Shown: positions 55,474 through 64,000, numbered from the stretch's first letter. The stretch: DNA of 64,000 nucleotides from Gluconacetobacter johannae (GCF_014174305.1 NZ_JABEQH010000003.1:124001-188000), one strand, 5' to 3'. The notes: a model not told the origin generated them from the letters alone. Program-made: numbers and translations.

Positions 55474-56823
55474 TCATTCGTCGTAGATGTCCATCAGCGT
55501 GTCGCGCAGGGTCCTGCCGGAATATGCCTTGCGGAAGCGCCCGCGTCGCTGAAGTTCCGGCACCAGAAAATCCACGATGCGGGCAAGGTCGCCGGGCATG
55601 ACCATGGGGTGGCCCAGCATGAAGCCGCCCCGGCTGCCGGTGGCCTCGAACGTTTCTTCCAGATAATCGGCGGCCTGCGCCGCGCTGCCGGCGAATGTGG
55701 TGTCGTAGCTGGTGGCGCGGCGAACGCCATATTCGAAGAATTCCTCGCGCGAGATCTCGGTTTCGGCGCCCAGCTTGTGGGCCAGCGCGTGCACGAAGCC
55801 CACGGGTGTCGCCTGTGTCGCCGCGATTTCGGCATTCAGTTCGTCAAGGCGGAACCGCCGGGGAAGCTTCGAGAAATCATAGCCTGAATTGTGAGACAGA
55901 TAGACGCCGGCGACCTCTTTGGGGATCATGCCCAGAAGGCCCTCACGCTCGCGAACGGCTTCCTGCTCGGTTTCGGCCACGATCATCGGCTGTTGCCAGA
56001 TAATGCCGACCCGTGCGGGGTCGCGCCCGACGTGGCGCAGGGCGGCGTCGAAATCCTTGCGCTGCTGCACCTGCAAGGCCAGGGCCTTGTCTTCGCCGAA
56101 TGCGACGTCGACGAAGCCGGCGGCCGCGCGGATCCCGCGCGGCGAGCCCCCGGCCTGCACCAGGATCGGCCGCCCCTGCGGCGAGGGCGGTGTATTGAGC
56201 GGACCCTTGACCTGGAAGAACTGGCCACGATGATTGATGGCGTGGACCTTCGCGGGGTCGCCGACCTGTCCGGTCTCGCGGTCCCAGATCATGGCGTCCG
56301 GCTCCACGCCATCCCACAGGGCGCGGCAGACGTCGACGAATTCCTCCATCCGCTCGTAGCGGGTATTGTGTTCGGCCAGGTCGTCGAACCCGAAATTCGC
56401 CGCATCCGCACGCCGCGTCGTCGTGACCAGATTGAGCGCCATGCGGCCGTCGCTGACATGGTCCAGCGCGTTCATCAGGCGCGCCAGATAATAGGGATGC
56501 ATGAAGGTGGAGGAATAGGTCAGCCCGAACCCGACATGCCGGGTCACGCGCGACATGGCCACCATCAGGGGATTCATGTCCTGGCGCGGCCAGGATACCC
56601 CCCAGCGCACGGCGTCGTCGGTCGAATCCTCCCAGGTGCTGGGCACGCCGGTGCCGTCTCCCGAAAAGATCAGGTCCAGGCAGCCTCTTTCGGCAAGGCG
56701 GGCGATGTCTTCATACATCCCGACATCGGGGAAACGGCGACCGACCCATGAGCCGGGCGCCCGCCAGCGCCCGTCCAGCGCAATGTAGGAGACATCGAAA
56801 CAGAGATTCATCCGCTGGGCCAT
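55474..56823 (-). CDS. LLM-class flavin-dependent monooxygenase (NtaA/SnaA/DszA group)
   Basis: A 449-residue luciferase-like FMN-dependent monooxygenase of the NtaA/SnaA/SoxA-DszA group (two-component enzymes using reduced FMN from a partner). Visible features are DLIFSGDGTG near residue 47, VGFGLTYSSTFMHPYYLAR, MNALDHVSDGRMALNLVTT, and QAGGSPRGIRAAAG. Substrates in this group include nitrilotriacetate, EDTA, sulfonates and pristinamycin precursors; none can be chosen. The start is ATG 56821-56823, with CAGGA upstream. A flavin reductase gene that might serve it is at 0.3-0.9 kb, not adjacent. It converges with the mau block and is separated from gabT by 138 bases. Confidence 0.87.
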   Translation of the reverse strand: MAQRMNLCFDVSYIALDGRWRAPGSWVGRRFPDVGMYEDIARLAERGCLDLIFSGDGTGVPSTWEDSTDDAVRWGVSWPRQDMNPLMVAMSRVTRHVGFGLTYSSTFMHPYYLARLMNALDHVSDGRMALNLVTTTRRADAANFGFDDLAEHNTRYERMEEFVDVCRALWDGVEPDAMIWDRETGQVGDPAKVHAINHRGQFFQVKGPLNTPPSPQGRPILVQAGGSPRGIRAAAGFVDVAFGEDKALALQVQQRKDFDAALRHVGRDPARVGIIWQQPMIVAETEQEAVREREGLLGMIPKEVAGVYLSHNSGYDFSKLPRRFRLDELNAEIAATQATPVGFVHALAHKLGAETEISREEFFEYGVRRATSYDTTFAGSAAQAADYLEETFEATGSRGGFMLGHPMVMPGDLARIVDFLVPELQRRGRFRKAYSGRTLRDTLMDIYDE

Positions 56824-56961
56824 GGATGTCCTGCACTCCTGCCGGCCGGGGGACACGGGGCAAGATCGTTACCCCAGTGAACCGAAGCCTTCCGCAGGAT
56901 CGTGCCCTTGTCAAGCAGGTGCTGCGGATGTGTCTGGGGGCGTTGGCCGCCCCCGCGCGGG

Positions 56962-58239
56962 TCAGGCCGCCAGCGCCTGCTCGATGATCGCCAGCCCTTC
57001 GTCGATCTGGCTGTCGGGGGCGGTCAGCGGCACCAGGATGCGGATGGTCTCGCCATGCACGCCGCAGGACAGCAGGATCAGGCCAAGTTCCGCCGCGCGG
57101 GCGCAGACGGCCGCCGCCCCGCCGTGACGCACGGCCGTGCCGTCGCGATGGTCCAGGATGTCGAAGCCGATCATGGCACCCGGCCCGCGCGGCGCGCCGA
57201 AGGGCAGCAGGTCGGTCCGGCCGCGCAGGGCCTCCAGCCGGGCGCGGATGCGCGCGCCGATCGCATTGGCGCGCTCCACCAGCCCTTCTTCCTCGATCAC
57301 GTCCAGAACCGCCAGCGCCGCCGCGCAGGCGATCGGCGCGCCGGCATAGGTGCCGCCCAGGCCGCCGGGCCCGACCGCATCCATCAGCGCGGCCCGGCCG
57401 ATGACGCCCGACAGCGGGAAGCCGCCGCCCAGCGACTTGGCGACGCAGACCAGGTCCGGCGCCACGCCCGACAGCGCGATGCCGAACAGGCTGCCGGTGC
57501 GGGCGAAGCCGGTCTGCACCTCGTCGGCGATCAGGACGATGCCGTGGGTGTCGCAGATGTCGCGCAGGGCCCGCAGCAGGCCGGTCGGGGCGACGCGGAA
57601 CCCGCCTTCGCCCTGGACCGGCTCGATGATGATGGCCGCGACGCGGCTGGGGTCGAGGTCGGCCGCGAACAGGAAGCCCAGGGCCTTCAGGCTGTCATCC
57701 ACCGACACGTCCCCGGCGGGGAAGGGCACGTGATACACGTCCGGCGGCAGGCTGCCGAACGGCGTCTTGTACGGATTGACCTTTCCCGTCATGGCCGACG
57801 CCAGCAGCGTGCGGCCGTGGAACCCGCCGGTGAAGGCGATGACCCCGTTGCGGCCGGTCGCGGCCCGGGCGATCTTGACCGCGTTTTCGGTCGCCTCGGC
57901 GCCGGTCGAGAACAGGATGGTCTTGGCCGGTCCGGGGAAGGGGGCCAGCGCGTTCAGGCGCTCGGCCAGCGCGATGTAGGATTCGTACGGCGCGACCTGG
58001 AATGCCGTATGGGTGAACAGATCCAGTTGCCGGCGGACGGCCTCCATCACCTTCGGATGGCGGTGGCCGACATTCAGCACCGCGATGCCGCCGGCGAAAT
58101 CGATATAGCGACGGCCTTCGACATCCCACAGCTCGGCATTCTCGGCGCGGGCCGCGTGGATGGTGGTGGCCGACCCCACGCCGCGCGGAACCGCGTTCAT
58201 GCGCCGGGTCTGAAGGTCGGAATTGGTGATGGGTGACAT
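56962..58239 (-). CDS. gabT: 4-aminobutyrate aminotransferase
   Basis: A 425-residue class III PLP aminotransferase that converts 4-aminobutyrate and 2-oxoglutarate to succinate semialdehyde and glutamate. Family features are YIDFAGGIAVLNVGHRHP near residue 46, STGAEATENAVKIARAATGR, AFTGGFHGRT, IIEPVQGEGGF, ADEVQTGFARTG and the PLP lysine in VCVAKSLGGGFPLSGV. The motif set and length match GabT; other class III enzymes such as 5-aminovalerate transaminase share it. ATG 58237-58239 is the only sensible start; the longer frame runs far upstream into the antiporter promoter. No succinate semialdehyde dehydrogenase is nearby. Confidence 0.9.
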   Translation of the reverse strand: MSPITNSDLQTRRMNAVPRGVGSATTIHAARAENAELWDVEGRRYIDFAGGIAVLNVGHRHPKVMEAVRRQLDLFTHTAFQVAPYESYIALAERLNALAPFPGPAKTILFSTGAEATENAVKIARAATGRNGVIAFTGGFHGRTLLASAMTGKVNPYKTPFGSLPPDVYHVPFPAGDVSVDDSLKALGFLFAADLDPSRVAAIIIEPVQGEGGFRVAPTGLLRALRDICDTHGIVLIADEVQTGFARTGSLFGIALSGVAPDLVCVAKSLGGGFPLSGVIGRAALMDAVGPGGLGGTYAGAPIACAAALAVLDVIEEEGLVERANAIGARIRARLEALRGRTDLLPFGAPRGPGAMIGFDILDHRDGTAVRHGGAAAVCARAAELGLILLSCGVHGETIRILVPLTAPDSQIDEGLAIIEQALAA

Positions 58240-58333
58240 GTCGTCTGTCCTCGGGGTGCGGGCGCAGGCCTGCGCTTTCGGCCATGTATCGCCGATGCGC
58301 GTCGGGCGCGGGAGACGCCTTGTCGGTCGCCTC

Positions 58334-58352
58334 TGGTGACGGAAAGTCACCA
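58334..58352. promoter_or_regulatory. Palindrome in the gabT/antiporter divergent gap
   Basis: TGGTGAC-GGAAA-GTCACCA is a perfect 7-bp inverted repeat with a five-base spacer. It sits in the 214-base gap between divergent gabT and the CPA1 antiporter, a usual position for an operator. The form resembles the GGTGCC-N5-GGCACC element at 48166. No regulator is assigned. Confidence 0.35.
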
Positions 58353-58453
58353 CCCGGTCGGCTACCGGTCCGCTGGTCAGATCCCGCCGGGCCGGGCAGG
58401 ATCGGCGGCCGGAGCATCCGTCCGCTCCGTCGCGGGAGGACCGAAGGCCGGTC

Positions 58454-60124
58454 ATGCATGACGTTATCGTTGGTCTGATCCTGCTGTCCGTCGCGGCGGC
58501 CAGCAGCCTGTTCTCGCGTTTGCTGCCCCTTGCGATTCCGTTGCCGCTGATCCAGATCGCGCTGGGGGTGGCGGGGTCGGTCGGGGGCCTGCATGTCGCG
58601 CTGGACCCCGACATGTTCATGCTGCTGTTCATCCCGCCCCTGCTGTTCAGCGATGCGTTCCGGATGCCGACCCGAGAGTTCGGGGAGTTGCGCGGCATCA
58701 TCTTCGCGCTGGCCGTGCCGCTGGTGCTGGCGACCACCATCCTGTGCGGCTACGCCCTGCACTGGCTGGTCCCGGTGCTGGGCCTGCCCCTGTGCTTCGC
58801 GCTGGCCGGCGTCCTGTCGCCGACCGACGCGGTGGCCGTCGGCGGCATGCTGGGCGCCACGGTGCCCCGCCGCATCGTGCATGTGCTGGACGGCGAATCC
58901 CTGCTGAACGATGCCTCTGGCCTGGTGTGCTTCCGGTTCGCGGCGGCGGCGGCGGTGACGGGGGCGTTCTCGCTGCATGCGGCGTTGCTGACGTTCGGCC
59001 TGCTGGCGCTGGGCGGGATCGCGATCGGGATAGGGGTCTGCTACGTCGCGGTGCGGCTGGACCGGTTTCTGCTGCGGCGTGGCTACGACGATCCGCCGAC
59101 GCAGATCACCTTCATGCTGCTGCTGCCGTTCGGGGCCTATCTGCTGGCGGAATCGGTGGGGTGTTCGGGCATCCTGGCCGTGGTTGCCGGCGGGATGACG
59201 GCCAAGCTGACCGGCGTGCTGCAGGAAACCCAGATCACCACCCGGCTGCAGGCGCGCACCGTGTGGAACATGGTGAATTTCATCTTCAACTCGATCATCT
59301 TCCTGCTGCTCGGGCTGCAATTGCCGGAACTGGCGGGCAACGGGATCGCGCTGGCGCGCGGGGCGGGGACCTCGCCATGGCTGCTGCTGCCGGTCATCGT
59401 CGGCATTCACCTGGCGATGTGCGTGCTGCGGTTCGGCGGGTTGTGGATCGTCCTGGTGCTGGACGCGCTGCGCGGCCGCGCCCACGGGGCGATGCGCTGG
59501 CCGGCCTTGCGGGCCGTGCTGGTGGGAACGGTCGCCGGCGTCCGGGGGGCGGTGACGCTGGCGGCGGTGTTGTCCCTGCCCCAGGCGGGGGCCGGGTTTC
59601 CGTTCCGCGACCTGCTGGTGACCCTGGCCACCGGGGTCATCCTCGTCTCGCTGCTGATGGCCAGCCTGCTGCTGCCGTGGCTGGTCGCGGGACTGGACCG
59701 GGGGCAGGGCGACCCGCGGGGGCGCGAAGTCGACTGGGCGCGCCTGGTGCTGCTGCGTACGATCATCCGCGCGATGCGGGACGAACAGGCGGCCCTGACC
59801 GCGCGTGCCGGCACGCGCGATGAGGCGGCCGAAATGCGCGTCGAGATCATCGCCCGCCTGATGCAGGAATATGAAAACCGGCTGACCCAGTTGCAGAAGG
59901 ACGGCGACGGGCCGGCGACCGAGATGCAGATCCGGTCGATCCGCCGGATGCGGCTGGAACTGGCGCTGCGCCTGACCAACCTGCGCGCGTCGCGGATCGA
60001 ATTGCGGAACCTGCGCTCCGCCCAGTACGTCAATGACGAGACCGAAACCCTGCTGTTGCAGGAAATGGATTACGAGGAGCAGGTCTATCGCAACCGGGCC
60101 AGGACGCTGCCGCGCGTGCCCTGA
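58454..60124 (+). CDS. CPA1-family Na+/H+ antiporter (second paralogue)
   Basis: A 556-residue cation/proton antiporter of the same CPA1 family as the one at 912-2504. It has about twelve hydrophobic helices, the LSPTDAVAVGGMLGA and DGESLLNDASGLVCFRFA motifs that hold the ion-binding Asp residues, and GVRGAVTLAAVLSLP near residue 360. A cytosolic C-terminal tail of about 130 residues includes a predicted helix rich in Arg, Glu and Gln. ATG 58454 has GGTCATGC upstream, weak; no better start is seen. Its role is Na+ or K+/H+ exchange for pH or salt tolerance. Confidence 0.87.
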   Translation: MHDVIVGLILLSVAAASSLFSRLLPLAIPLPLIQIALGVAGSVGGLHVALDPDMFMLLFIPPLLFSDAFRMPTREFGELRGIIFALAVPLVLATTILCGYALHWLVPVLGLPLCFALAGVLSPTDAVAVGGMLGATVPRRIVHVLDGESLLNDASGLVCFRFAAAAAVTGAFSLHAALLTFGLLALGGIAIGIGVCYVAVRLDRFLLRRGYDDPPTQITFMLLLPFGAYLLAESVGCSGILAVVAGGMTAKLTGVLQETQITTRLQARTVWNMVNFIFNSIIFLLLGLQLPELAGNGIALARGAGTSPWLLLPVIVGIHLAMCVLRFGGLWIVLVLDALRGRAHGAMRWPALRAVLVGTVAGVRGAVTLAAVLSLPQAGAGFPFRDLLVTLATGVILVSLLMASLLLPWLVAGLDRGQGDPRGREVDWARLVLLRTIIRAMRDEQAALTARAGTRDEAAEMRVEIIARLMQEYENRLTQLQKDGDGPATEMQIRSIRRMRLELALRLTNLRASRIELRNLRSAQYVNDETETLLLQEMDYEEQVYRNRARTLPRVP

Positions 60125-60129
60125 AGACC

Positions 60130-60157
60130 GTCCGGGGCGGGCGGCAGCGCCCCGGAC
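60130..60157. terminator. Bidirectional hairpin terminator
   Basis: GTCCGGGGCG and CGCCCCGGAC form a perfect 10-bp stem with an eight-base loop between the antiporter stop (60124) and the convergent small gene (stop 60164). Strength and position suggest transcription termination for both strands, although no T-run follows. Confidence 0.55.
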
Positions 60158-60163
60158 GCGGGA

Positions 60164-60436
60164 TCAGATCGAGCGGTGACGGCGGGGCGACCCGGACTCC
60201 TGGCGCGACCCCGGCCCCTGGCGCGGCCCGTCCGTCCGCTGGCCGCGCGGCGCATCGGTGCTTTTCAGCGCGGGGGCCGCGGCCAGTTCGGCTTCAAGCT
60301 GGCGAATGCGCTTCTGGACGCTTTCGCGCAGGGTGGGGGCGGTATGCGACTTCATCGCCGCCAGGGTCTCGCGCAGGTCGCGCAACTGCTTCTGCTTTTC
60401 CGCCTGCGACCGCCGGATGGGTTGGTTGTCGGACAT
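60164..60436 (-). CDS. Small charged coiled-coil protein of unknown function
   Basis: A 90-residue, very polar protein (many Arg, Gln, Glu and Lys). The middle part (SQAEKQKQLRDLRETLAAM and RESVQKRIRQLEAELA) is a predicted coiled coil; the C-terminus (RQGPGSRQESGSPRRHRS) is low-complexity and basic. I do not recognise the family. ATG 60436 gives MSDNQP; a GCGCAT-preceded ATG at 60457 would add seven residues. It lies 162 bases downstream of hisC on the same strand, but an intergenic AT-rich stretch suggests its own promoter. Confidence 0.5.
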   Translation of the reverse strand: MSDNQPIRRSQAEKQKQLRDLRETLAAMKSHTAPTLRESVQKRIRQLEAELAAAPALKSTDAPRGQRTDGPRQGPGSRQESGSPRRHRSI

Positions 60437-60598
60437 CTGGCCGTGAAATGCGCGCATGATGATGGTCCATGGTAGGAAGTGAAAAAAGAGCGGGTTTCTG
60501 GACTGTAGCGGGAACGCACCGGGATCGAAAAAGGTACACCACCTTCATGATCCAACAGCCCGCCCCAACGGGCAGGCCGGGCGCCGGACGAACGGAAG

Positions 60599-61669
60599 TC
60601 AGTCCGCGTTCTGCTTCAGAATGGCGTCCAGCGCATCCGTCACCATCCGGCATTCCTCGTCGGTGCCGATGGTGATGCGTAGCCATTCCGCGATCCTGGG
60701 CGTCCTGAAATGGCGCACGATGATGGCCCGCTCCCGCAGGGCGGCGGCCAGTCGGACGGCGTCACGATCAGGATGGCGGGCGAACACGAAATTCGCCTGT
60801 GACGGCAGAACCTCGAACCCCAGTCCCCTCAGGCTGGATGTCAGCCCGATGCGTGATTCTATGATTTTTCCCGTGGTCCGTGCAAGCCATTCCCGGTCCT
60901 CGATCGCGGCGGTCGCCCCGACCTGGGCCAGAAGATCGAGCGGGTAGGAATTGAAGCTGTCCTTCACCCGGTTCAGCCCCTCGATCAGATGGGCCTGCCC
61001 GATCGCATACCCCACCCGCAGGCCCGCCAGCGCGTGGGCTTTCGACAGCGTGCGGACGATCAGCAGGTTGGGAAAATGCCGGATCAGCGGGATTGCGGTG
61101 TCGGCGCCGAAATCGACATACGCCTCGTCGATTACCACCACGCGGTCGGGATGGGCGCGCAGCAGCGTCTCGATCCGGCCCAGCCCCAGCGCGATGCCGG
61201 TCGGCGCGTTCGGGTTGGGCAGCACGATGCCGCCGCACGGGCGCAGATAGTCCTCGACGTCGATCCGCATCGCCGCATTCAGGGGCACGGGTTCGTGCGT
61301 GATCCCGTACAGGCTGCAATAGACCGGGTAGAAGCTGTAGGTGATATCCGGCGTCAGCAGTGGTTCGTCATGCTTCAGCAGCGCCTGGAAAGCGTGGGCC
61401 AGCACCTCGTCCGATCCGTTGCCGACGAAGATTTCGTCCATCGCCACGCCATGGGTGGTGGCGATGGCGGCGCGCAGCCGCTCGGCGGTCGGGTCCGAAT
61501 ACAGGCGCAGCCTGTCGCCGGTGGCCGCGCGAATCGCCTCCAGCGCCGCCGGCGGCGGGCCATAGGGGGATTCGTTGGTGTTGAGCTTGATCTGCTTCGT
61601 CATCTGCGGCTGCTCGCCCGGGACATAGGGCGTCAGGCTGTGGACGATCGGGCTCCAGAAACGGCTCAT
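60599..61669 (-). CDS. hisC: Histidinol-phosphate aminotransferase
   Basis: A 356-residue class II PLP aminotransferase converting imidazole-acetol phosphate and glutamate to histidinol phosphate. Signatures are KLNTNESPYGPPPAALEAI, VGNGSDEVLAHAFQALL, LPNPNAPTGIALGL, VIDEAYVDF, and the PLP lysine in RTLSKAHALAGLRVGYAIG. ATG at 61667-61669 (MSRFW) fits; GGAAC lies upstream. The other his genes are not adjacent, consistent with a dispersed second hisC or one used for aromatic/imidazole transamination. Confidence 0.93.
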   Translation of the reverse strand: MSRFWSPIVHSLTPYVPGEQPQMTKQIKLNTNESPYGPPPAALEAIRAATGDRLRLYSDPTAERLRAAIATTHGVAMDEIFVGNGSDEVLAHAFQALLKHDEPLLTPDITYSFYPVYCSLYGITHEPVPLNAAMRIDVEDYLRPCGGIVLPNPNAPTGIALGLGRIETLLRAHPDRVVVIDEAYVDFGADTAIPLIRHFPNLLIVRTLSKAHALAGLRVGYAIGQAHLIEGLNRVKDSFNSYPLDLLAQVGATAAIEDREWLARTTGKIIESRIGLTSSLRGLGFEVLPSQANFVFARHPDRDAVRLAAALRERAIIVRHFRTPRIAEWLRITIGTDEECRMVTDALDAILKQNAD

Positions 61670-61789
61670 GGCAGGTTCCGTTGGCGGATGGGACAATAGG
61701 GGCCAGCGCCGCGACGCGCGGGCGCCGGCGGGGCGGATGGTCCGGCGGGCTTTCAGGCCGGCGTGCCCGGCGGGAAACCGGGCACATGG

Positions 61790-62383
61790 TCAACGCAGGG
61801 GGTGGGGACCGTCTGCCCGGCGTTGCGGGGGCATCAGCGCCGTGATCGGCGCCAGGCCCTGGCGCTCGGCCACCAGCCGCGCGCTGTTGCCCTCGCCGTC
61901 GCGATGGTCGGGATTTGCGCCCTGTTCCAGCAGGAACGCGACCATCGGCGCGCGATTGAACATCGTGGCGAAGATCAGCGGGGTACGTCCGACATGGTTC
62001 GTGGAGTCGATCTCCGCCCCGGCCGCGACCAACTGGCGCGCGACGGCCAGGTCGCCCTTGAAGGCCACGCCGGCCAGCGCCGTGGAGCCCTTGCCGTCCT
62101 GCAGGTCGACGGTCGCATGGTGCGCCAGCAGGCACGCGACGGTTTCGGCATGGCTGTTGTAGGCGGCCAGGATCAGGGCGGAATAACCCCGCGCGTCGCG
62201 CAGGTCGGGGTCGATTCCGGCGGCGAGGAAGCTTTCGATCAGGTCGGTCTGGCCGTCGCGCGCGGCGTCGAGGAACAGGCTCGCGATCTCGGTTTCCGTG
62301 AAAACGGGGGCCGGGGCGGTATCGTCCTGTCCCTCGGGCGAGGGGGCGTTGGCGGTCATGTCGGTCACGCTGGTCTCGCGCAT
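61790..62383 (-). CDS. Ankyrin-repeat protein
   Basis: A 197-residue protein with four ankyrin repeats from about residue 33 to 175: DAARDGQTDLIESFLAAGID, then GYSALILAAYNSHAETVACLL, then GSTALAGVAFKGDLAVARQL, then GRTPLIFATMFNRAPMVAFLL. The N-terminus is hydrophilic and acidic. Small soluble ankyrin proteins in proteobacteria often bind partner enzymes such as catalase; no partner is evident here. ATG 62359 (MTANAP) in the same frame is an alternative start. Confidence 0.85.
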   Translation of the reverse strand: MRETSVTDMTANAPSPEGQDDTAPAPVFTETEIASLFLDAARDGQTDLIESFLAAGIDPDLRDARGYSALILAAYNSHAETVACLLAHHATVDLQDGKGSTALAGVAFKGDLAVARQLVAAGAEIDSTNHVGRTPLIFATMFNRAPMVAFLLEQGANPDHRDGEGNSARLVAERQGLAPITALMPPQRRADGPHPLR

Positions 62384-62448
62384 CGGGGGCCTCGGTAAGA
62401 TTGGGGCGGACGATCCATCCTAGACCCTCAGGGGCGGGGACGCGACCG

Positions 62449-63537
62449 TCAAGGTCGGGCGGCGGGAGGCAGGGGCGCGAAATCGCGGCATTCCCCATGG
62501 TTCAGGCTGGTGAACCGCTCCGCTTCCAGCCCCGCGGCGGCGCAGGCGGCGGCCAGGCGGCGCAGCGGTTCGTCGATCGGTTCGTCGGTCAGCCGGAAGG
62601 TGCCGAAATGCATGCCCACCGCCTGCGCGGCGTCGAGGTCGAGCATCGCCTGCACCGATTCCTCGGGCGTGGTGTGGACGGCCTCCATCAGGATCCTGGG
62701 GTCGTAGGCGCCCACCGGCAACAGGGCGAGGTCCGGCGCGCCCAGCCGGTCGCGGATCTGCCGCCAGTGCCGCCCGTGCCCGCTGTCCCCCGCGAAGAAC
62801 ACGCGCGGCGCGCCCCCCTGCGGGTTCCCGGTATCGGCATGGATGGTGAAGCCGCCCCACAGCGCGCGGTTGCGGTCGAAGGGCGTCCGGGCCGACCCGT
62901 GCCGCGCGGGCGTGCAGGTGATCGACGCCTGTCCCACTGCGATGTCCTCCCACCAGTCCAGCTCGACGATCTCGCCCAGGCCGGCGTGGCCGAGGCCCGC
63001 CTTTCGCAGATGGCGCGCGTTGCCCGGCGGGGTGATGACGACGGGCGTGTCGCGGCGGCCGAGTCGGGTCAGGCTCGGCAGGTCCAGATGGTCGTAATGG
63101 CAATGGGACACCAGGATCACGTCGATTCGCGGCAGGTCGGCGATGGCGCGGCCCGGCGGGCGGACCCGGCGCGGCCCTGCCCACCGCACGGGCGAGCACC
63201 GCTCGGAAAAGACCGGGTCGGTCAGCACCGTCAGGGTCGATCCGTCGGCGCGGGGCAGCCGCAGCAGGAACGTGCTGTGGCCGATGAAGGTGACCAGGGC
63301 GTGACCGGGGGCGGGATGGGCGTGCGGGTCGCCGGCGGGGGGCGGGTTGTCCAGCCGCGCGGGCCAGTTGGCGATCCGGCGGCGACGGTCCCATTGCCAG
63401 CGCAGGATCGACAGCGCGCGCGCGGCGCGCGGCGCGGTGGCGGGCGGCAGGATCGCGGCCGGATTGAAGAAGCGGCGCCCGTCGCAATGGTCCGAAACCG
63501 GCAGGGGGGGCGAAACAGGCAGGGGGATGATCGGCAT
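62449..63537 (-). CDS. MBL-fold metal-dependent hydrolase (NAPE-PLD/RomA-like)
   Basis: A 362-residue metallo-beta-lactamase-fold protein of the NAPE-phospholipase D/RomA-like group. The metal motif SHCHYDHLD (HxHxDH variant) is near residue 165, with FIGHSTFLLRL before it, FFAGDSGHG further on and GMHFGTFRLTDEP near the C-terminus. Substrates for bacterial members are mostly unknown. I chose ATG 63535-63537 (MPIIPLPVS); a frame that begins near 63930 is read through a GC-rich upstream stretch and looks artificial. Confidence 0.85.
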   Translation of the reverse strand: MPIIPLPVSPPLPVSDHCDGRRFFNPAAILPPATAPRAARALSILRWQWDRRRRIANWPARLDNPPPAGDPHAHPAPGHALVTFIGHSTFLLRLPRADGSTLTVLTDPVFSERCSPVRWAGPRRVRPPGRAIADLPRIDVILVSHCHYDHLDLPSLTRLGRRDTPVVITPPGNARHLRKAGLGHAGLGEIVELDWWEDIAVGQASITCTPARHGSARTPFDRNRALWGGFTIHADTGNPQGGAPRVFFAGDSGHGRHWRQIRDRLGAPDLALLPVGAYDPRILMEAVHTTPEESVQAMLDLDAAQAVGMHFGTFRLTDEPIDEPLRRLAAACAAAGLEAERFTSLNHGECRDFAPLPPAARP

Positions 63538-63948
63538 CCGGGTGCTCCGCGCGGGGGGACGGCCCCAGTATGTCCCGTCGCGCCGGCCGGGGCCAGAGCG
63601 GGGCAGTCGAGGACTCGTGATGATCGGGGACTGGAATCCTGCGATCGGGGGGCGCTCTAATGCGGGCGAGGTTTTGAAACCGCCAGTGACTTGCCCCCGG
63701 TGGCTTGCCCACGGGGGGAGGTCGTGAGAGTGTACGACGAAAGTGCATTCGGCCCGGGCGGCCAGGGTCGCCACCGGATGACAAAAAAATGACGATCGGG
63801 GGCCCGGCACCGGGGCAGTCCTCTTCCCATGTCGGCGACGCGCCCCTGCTTGTGCGGGCACGGATCTTGCGGGGCGTGGCCTGCCCGGATGTCGGCGGCC
63901 CGGATCGGATGTGCGAGACAGGGCAACCATAATGGAGAAAGCGGTTTA
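63538..63948. other. 411-base intergenic region before the right-edge gene
   Basis: No convincing gene, RNA or repeat was found here. It contains an imperfect hairpin at 63694-63718 (CCCCC-G-GTGG pairs with CCAC-GGGGG around a CTTGC loop), a TTTTGAAACC stretch (63673-63682), and an A-run near 63782. Several short frames in both strands overlap each other and show no family character. The region likely contains the promoters of the two divergent genes. Confidence 0.4.
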
Positions 63949-64000
63949 ATGCGTTCCATACTCACCCAGCTTGTTCGAGCCCCGGACGGCGCGACGGTCG
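63949..64000 (+). CDS. N-terminal fragment of an unidentified protein (runs off window)
   Basis: ATG 63949 opens a frame that runs to the window end, giving MRSILTQLVRAPDGATV, with GGAGAAAG (63933-63940) nine bases upstream as a good ribosome site. Seventeen residues are too few to assign a family. Confidence 0.45.
   Translation, partial: MRSILTQLVRAPDGATV

Noticed and set aside
58233-58478. 81-codon frame over the gabT/antiporter gap
   Set aside because: It spans a divergent promoter gap, overlaps the antiporter start and has no recognisable sequence.
63538-63930. 131-residue extension of the MBL hydrolase
   Set aside because: The extension is Pro/Arg/Ser-rich with no fold and would consume the whole intergenic region; ATG 63537 fits the family.

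Overview
The window is uniformly GC-rich, densely packed DNA with short intergenic gaps and many ATGA or GTGA start/stop overlaps. The gene content fits an aerobic alphaproteobacterium, most likely of the acetic acid bacterium family Acetobacteraceae (Gluconacetobacter-like). That placement is inference from overall protein character, not a database match. I see no rRNA, tRNA, CRISPR array, transposase or phage gene, so this reads as chromosome.

Layout. 1-3.5 kb: the end of a pirin, an FMN reductase, a CPA1 cation/proton antiporter and a complete pirin. 3.5-6.1 kb (minus strand): a class I aminotransferase and a sugar-porter MFS transporter. 6.3-11.5 kb: ATP-type PEP carboxykinase (pckA), type I 3-dehydroquinate dehydratase (aroD), a peptide-deformylase-like protein that has lost metal ligands, and thiC behind a clear TPP riboswitch. 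11.7-18.6 kb: a class V aminotransferase divergent from an Lrp/AsnC regulator, a HAD phosphatase, a CsbD protein, a CdaR-type regulator divergent from glycerate kinase, and an MFS carboxylate-type transporter.

18.9-31.5 kb: one alpha-glucan/trehalose operon, glgA-glgB-glgX-treZ-malQ-treY. It makes, branches and debranches glycogen and converts maltodextrin ends to trehalose through TreY/TreZ; glgC and glgP are not in the window. 31.7-43.2 kb: a respiratory operon encoding alternative complex III (actABCDEF), a small membrane protein, an SCO copper chaperone and a caa3 cytochrome oxidase (subunits II, I, III, IV). Subunit I has the YSHPAVY signature of A2-type oxidases. Together these would form a quinol -> ACIII -> caa3 oxidase chain.

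43.2-48.1 kb (minus strand): an amino-acid permease, a TonB-dependent receptor and a LysR regulator. 48.4-55.3 kb: the most unusual block, a TonB-dependent receptor followed by a tryptophan-tryptophylquinone (TTQ) amine dehydrogenase system: heavy chain, a MauD-like protein with a CPIS motif, TTQ light chain with Tat-like leader, a c-type cytochrome, then (after an intergenic repeat) MauE and a second MauD with the canonical CPVC motif. No mauG or mauF is present. 55.5-63.5 kb: an LLM-class flavin monooxygenase, gabT, a second CPA1 antiporter, a small coiled-coil protein, hisC, an ankyrin protein and an MBL-fold hydrolase. A new gene begins at the right edge.

A family of hairpin-rich intergenic repeats recurs at about 7.94, 11.55, 54.08 and 55.34 kb, always just after a gene end; one copy sits inside the amine dehydrogenase cluster.
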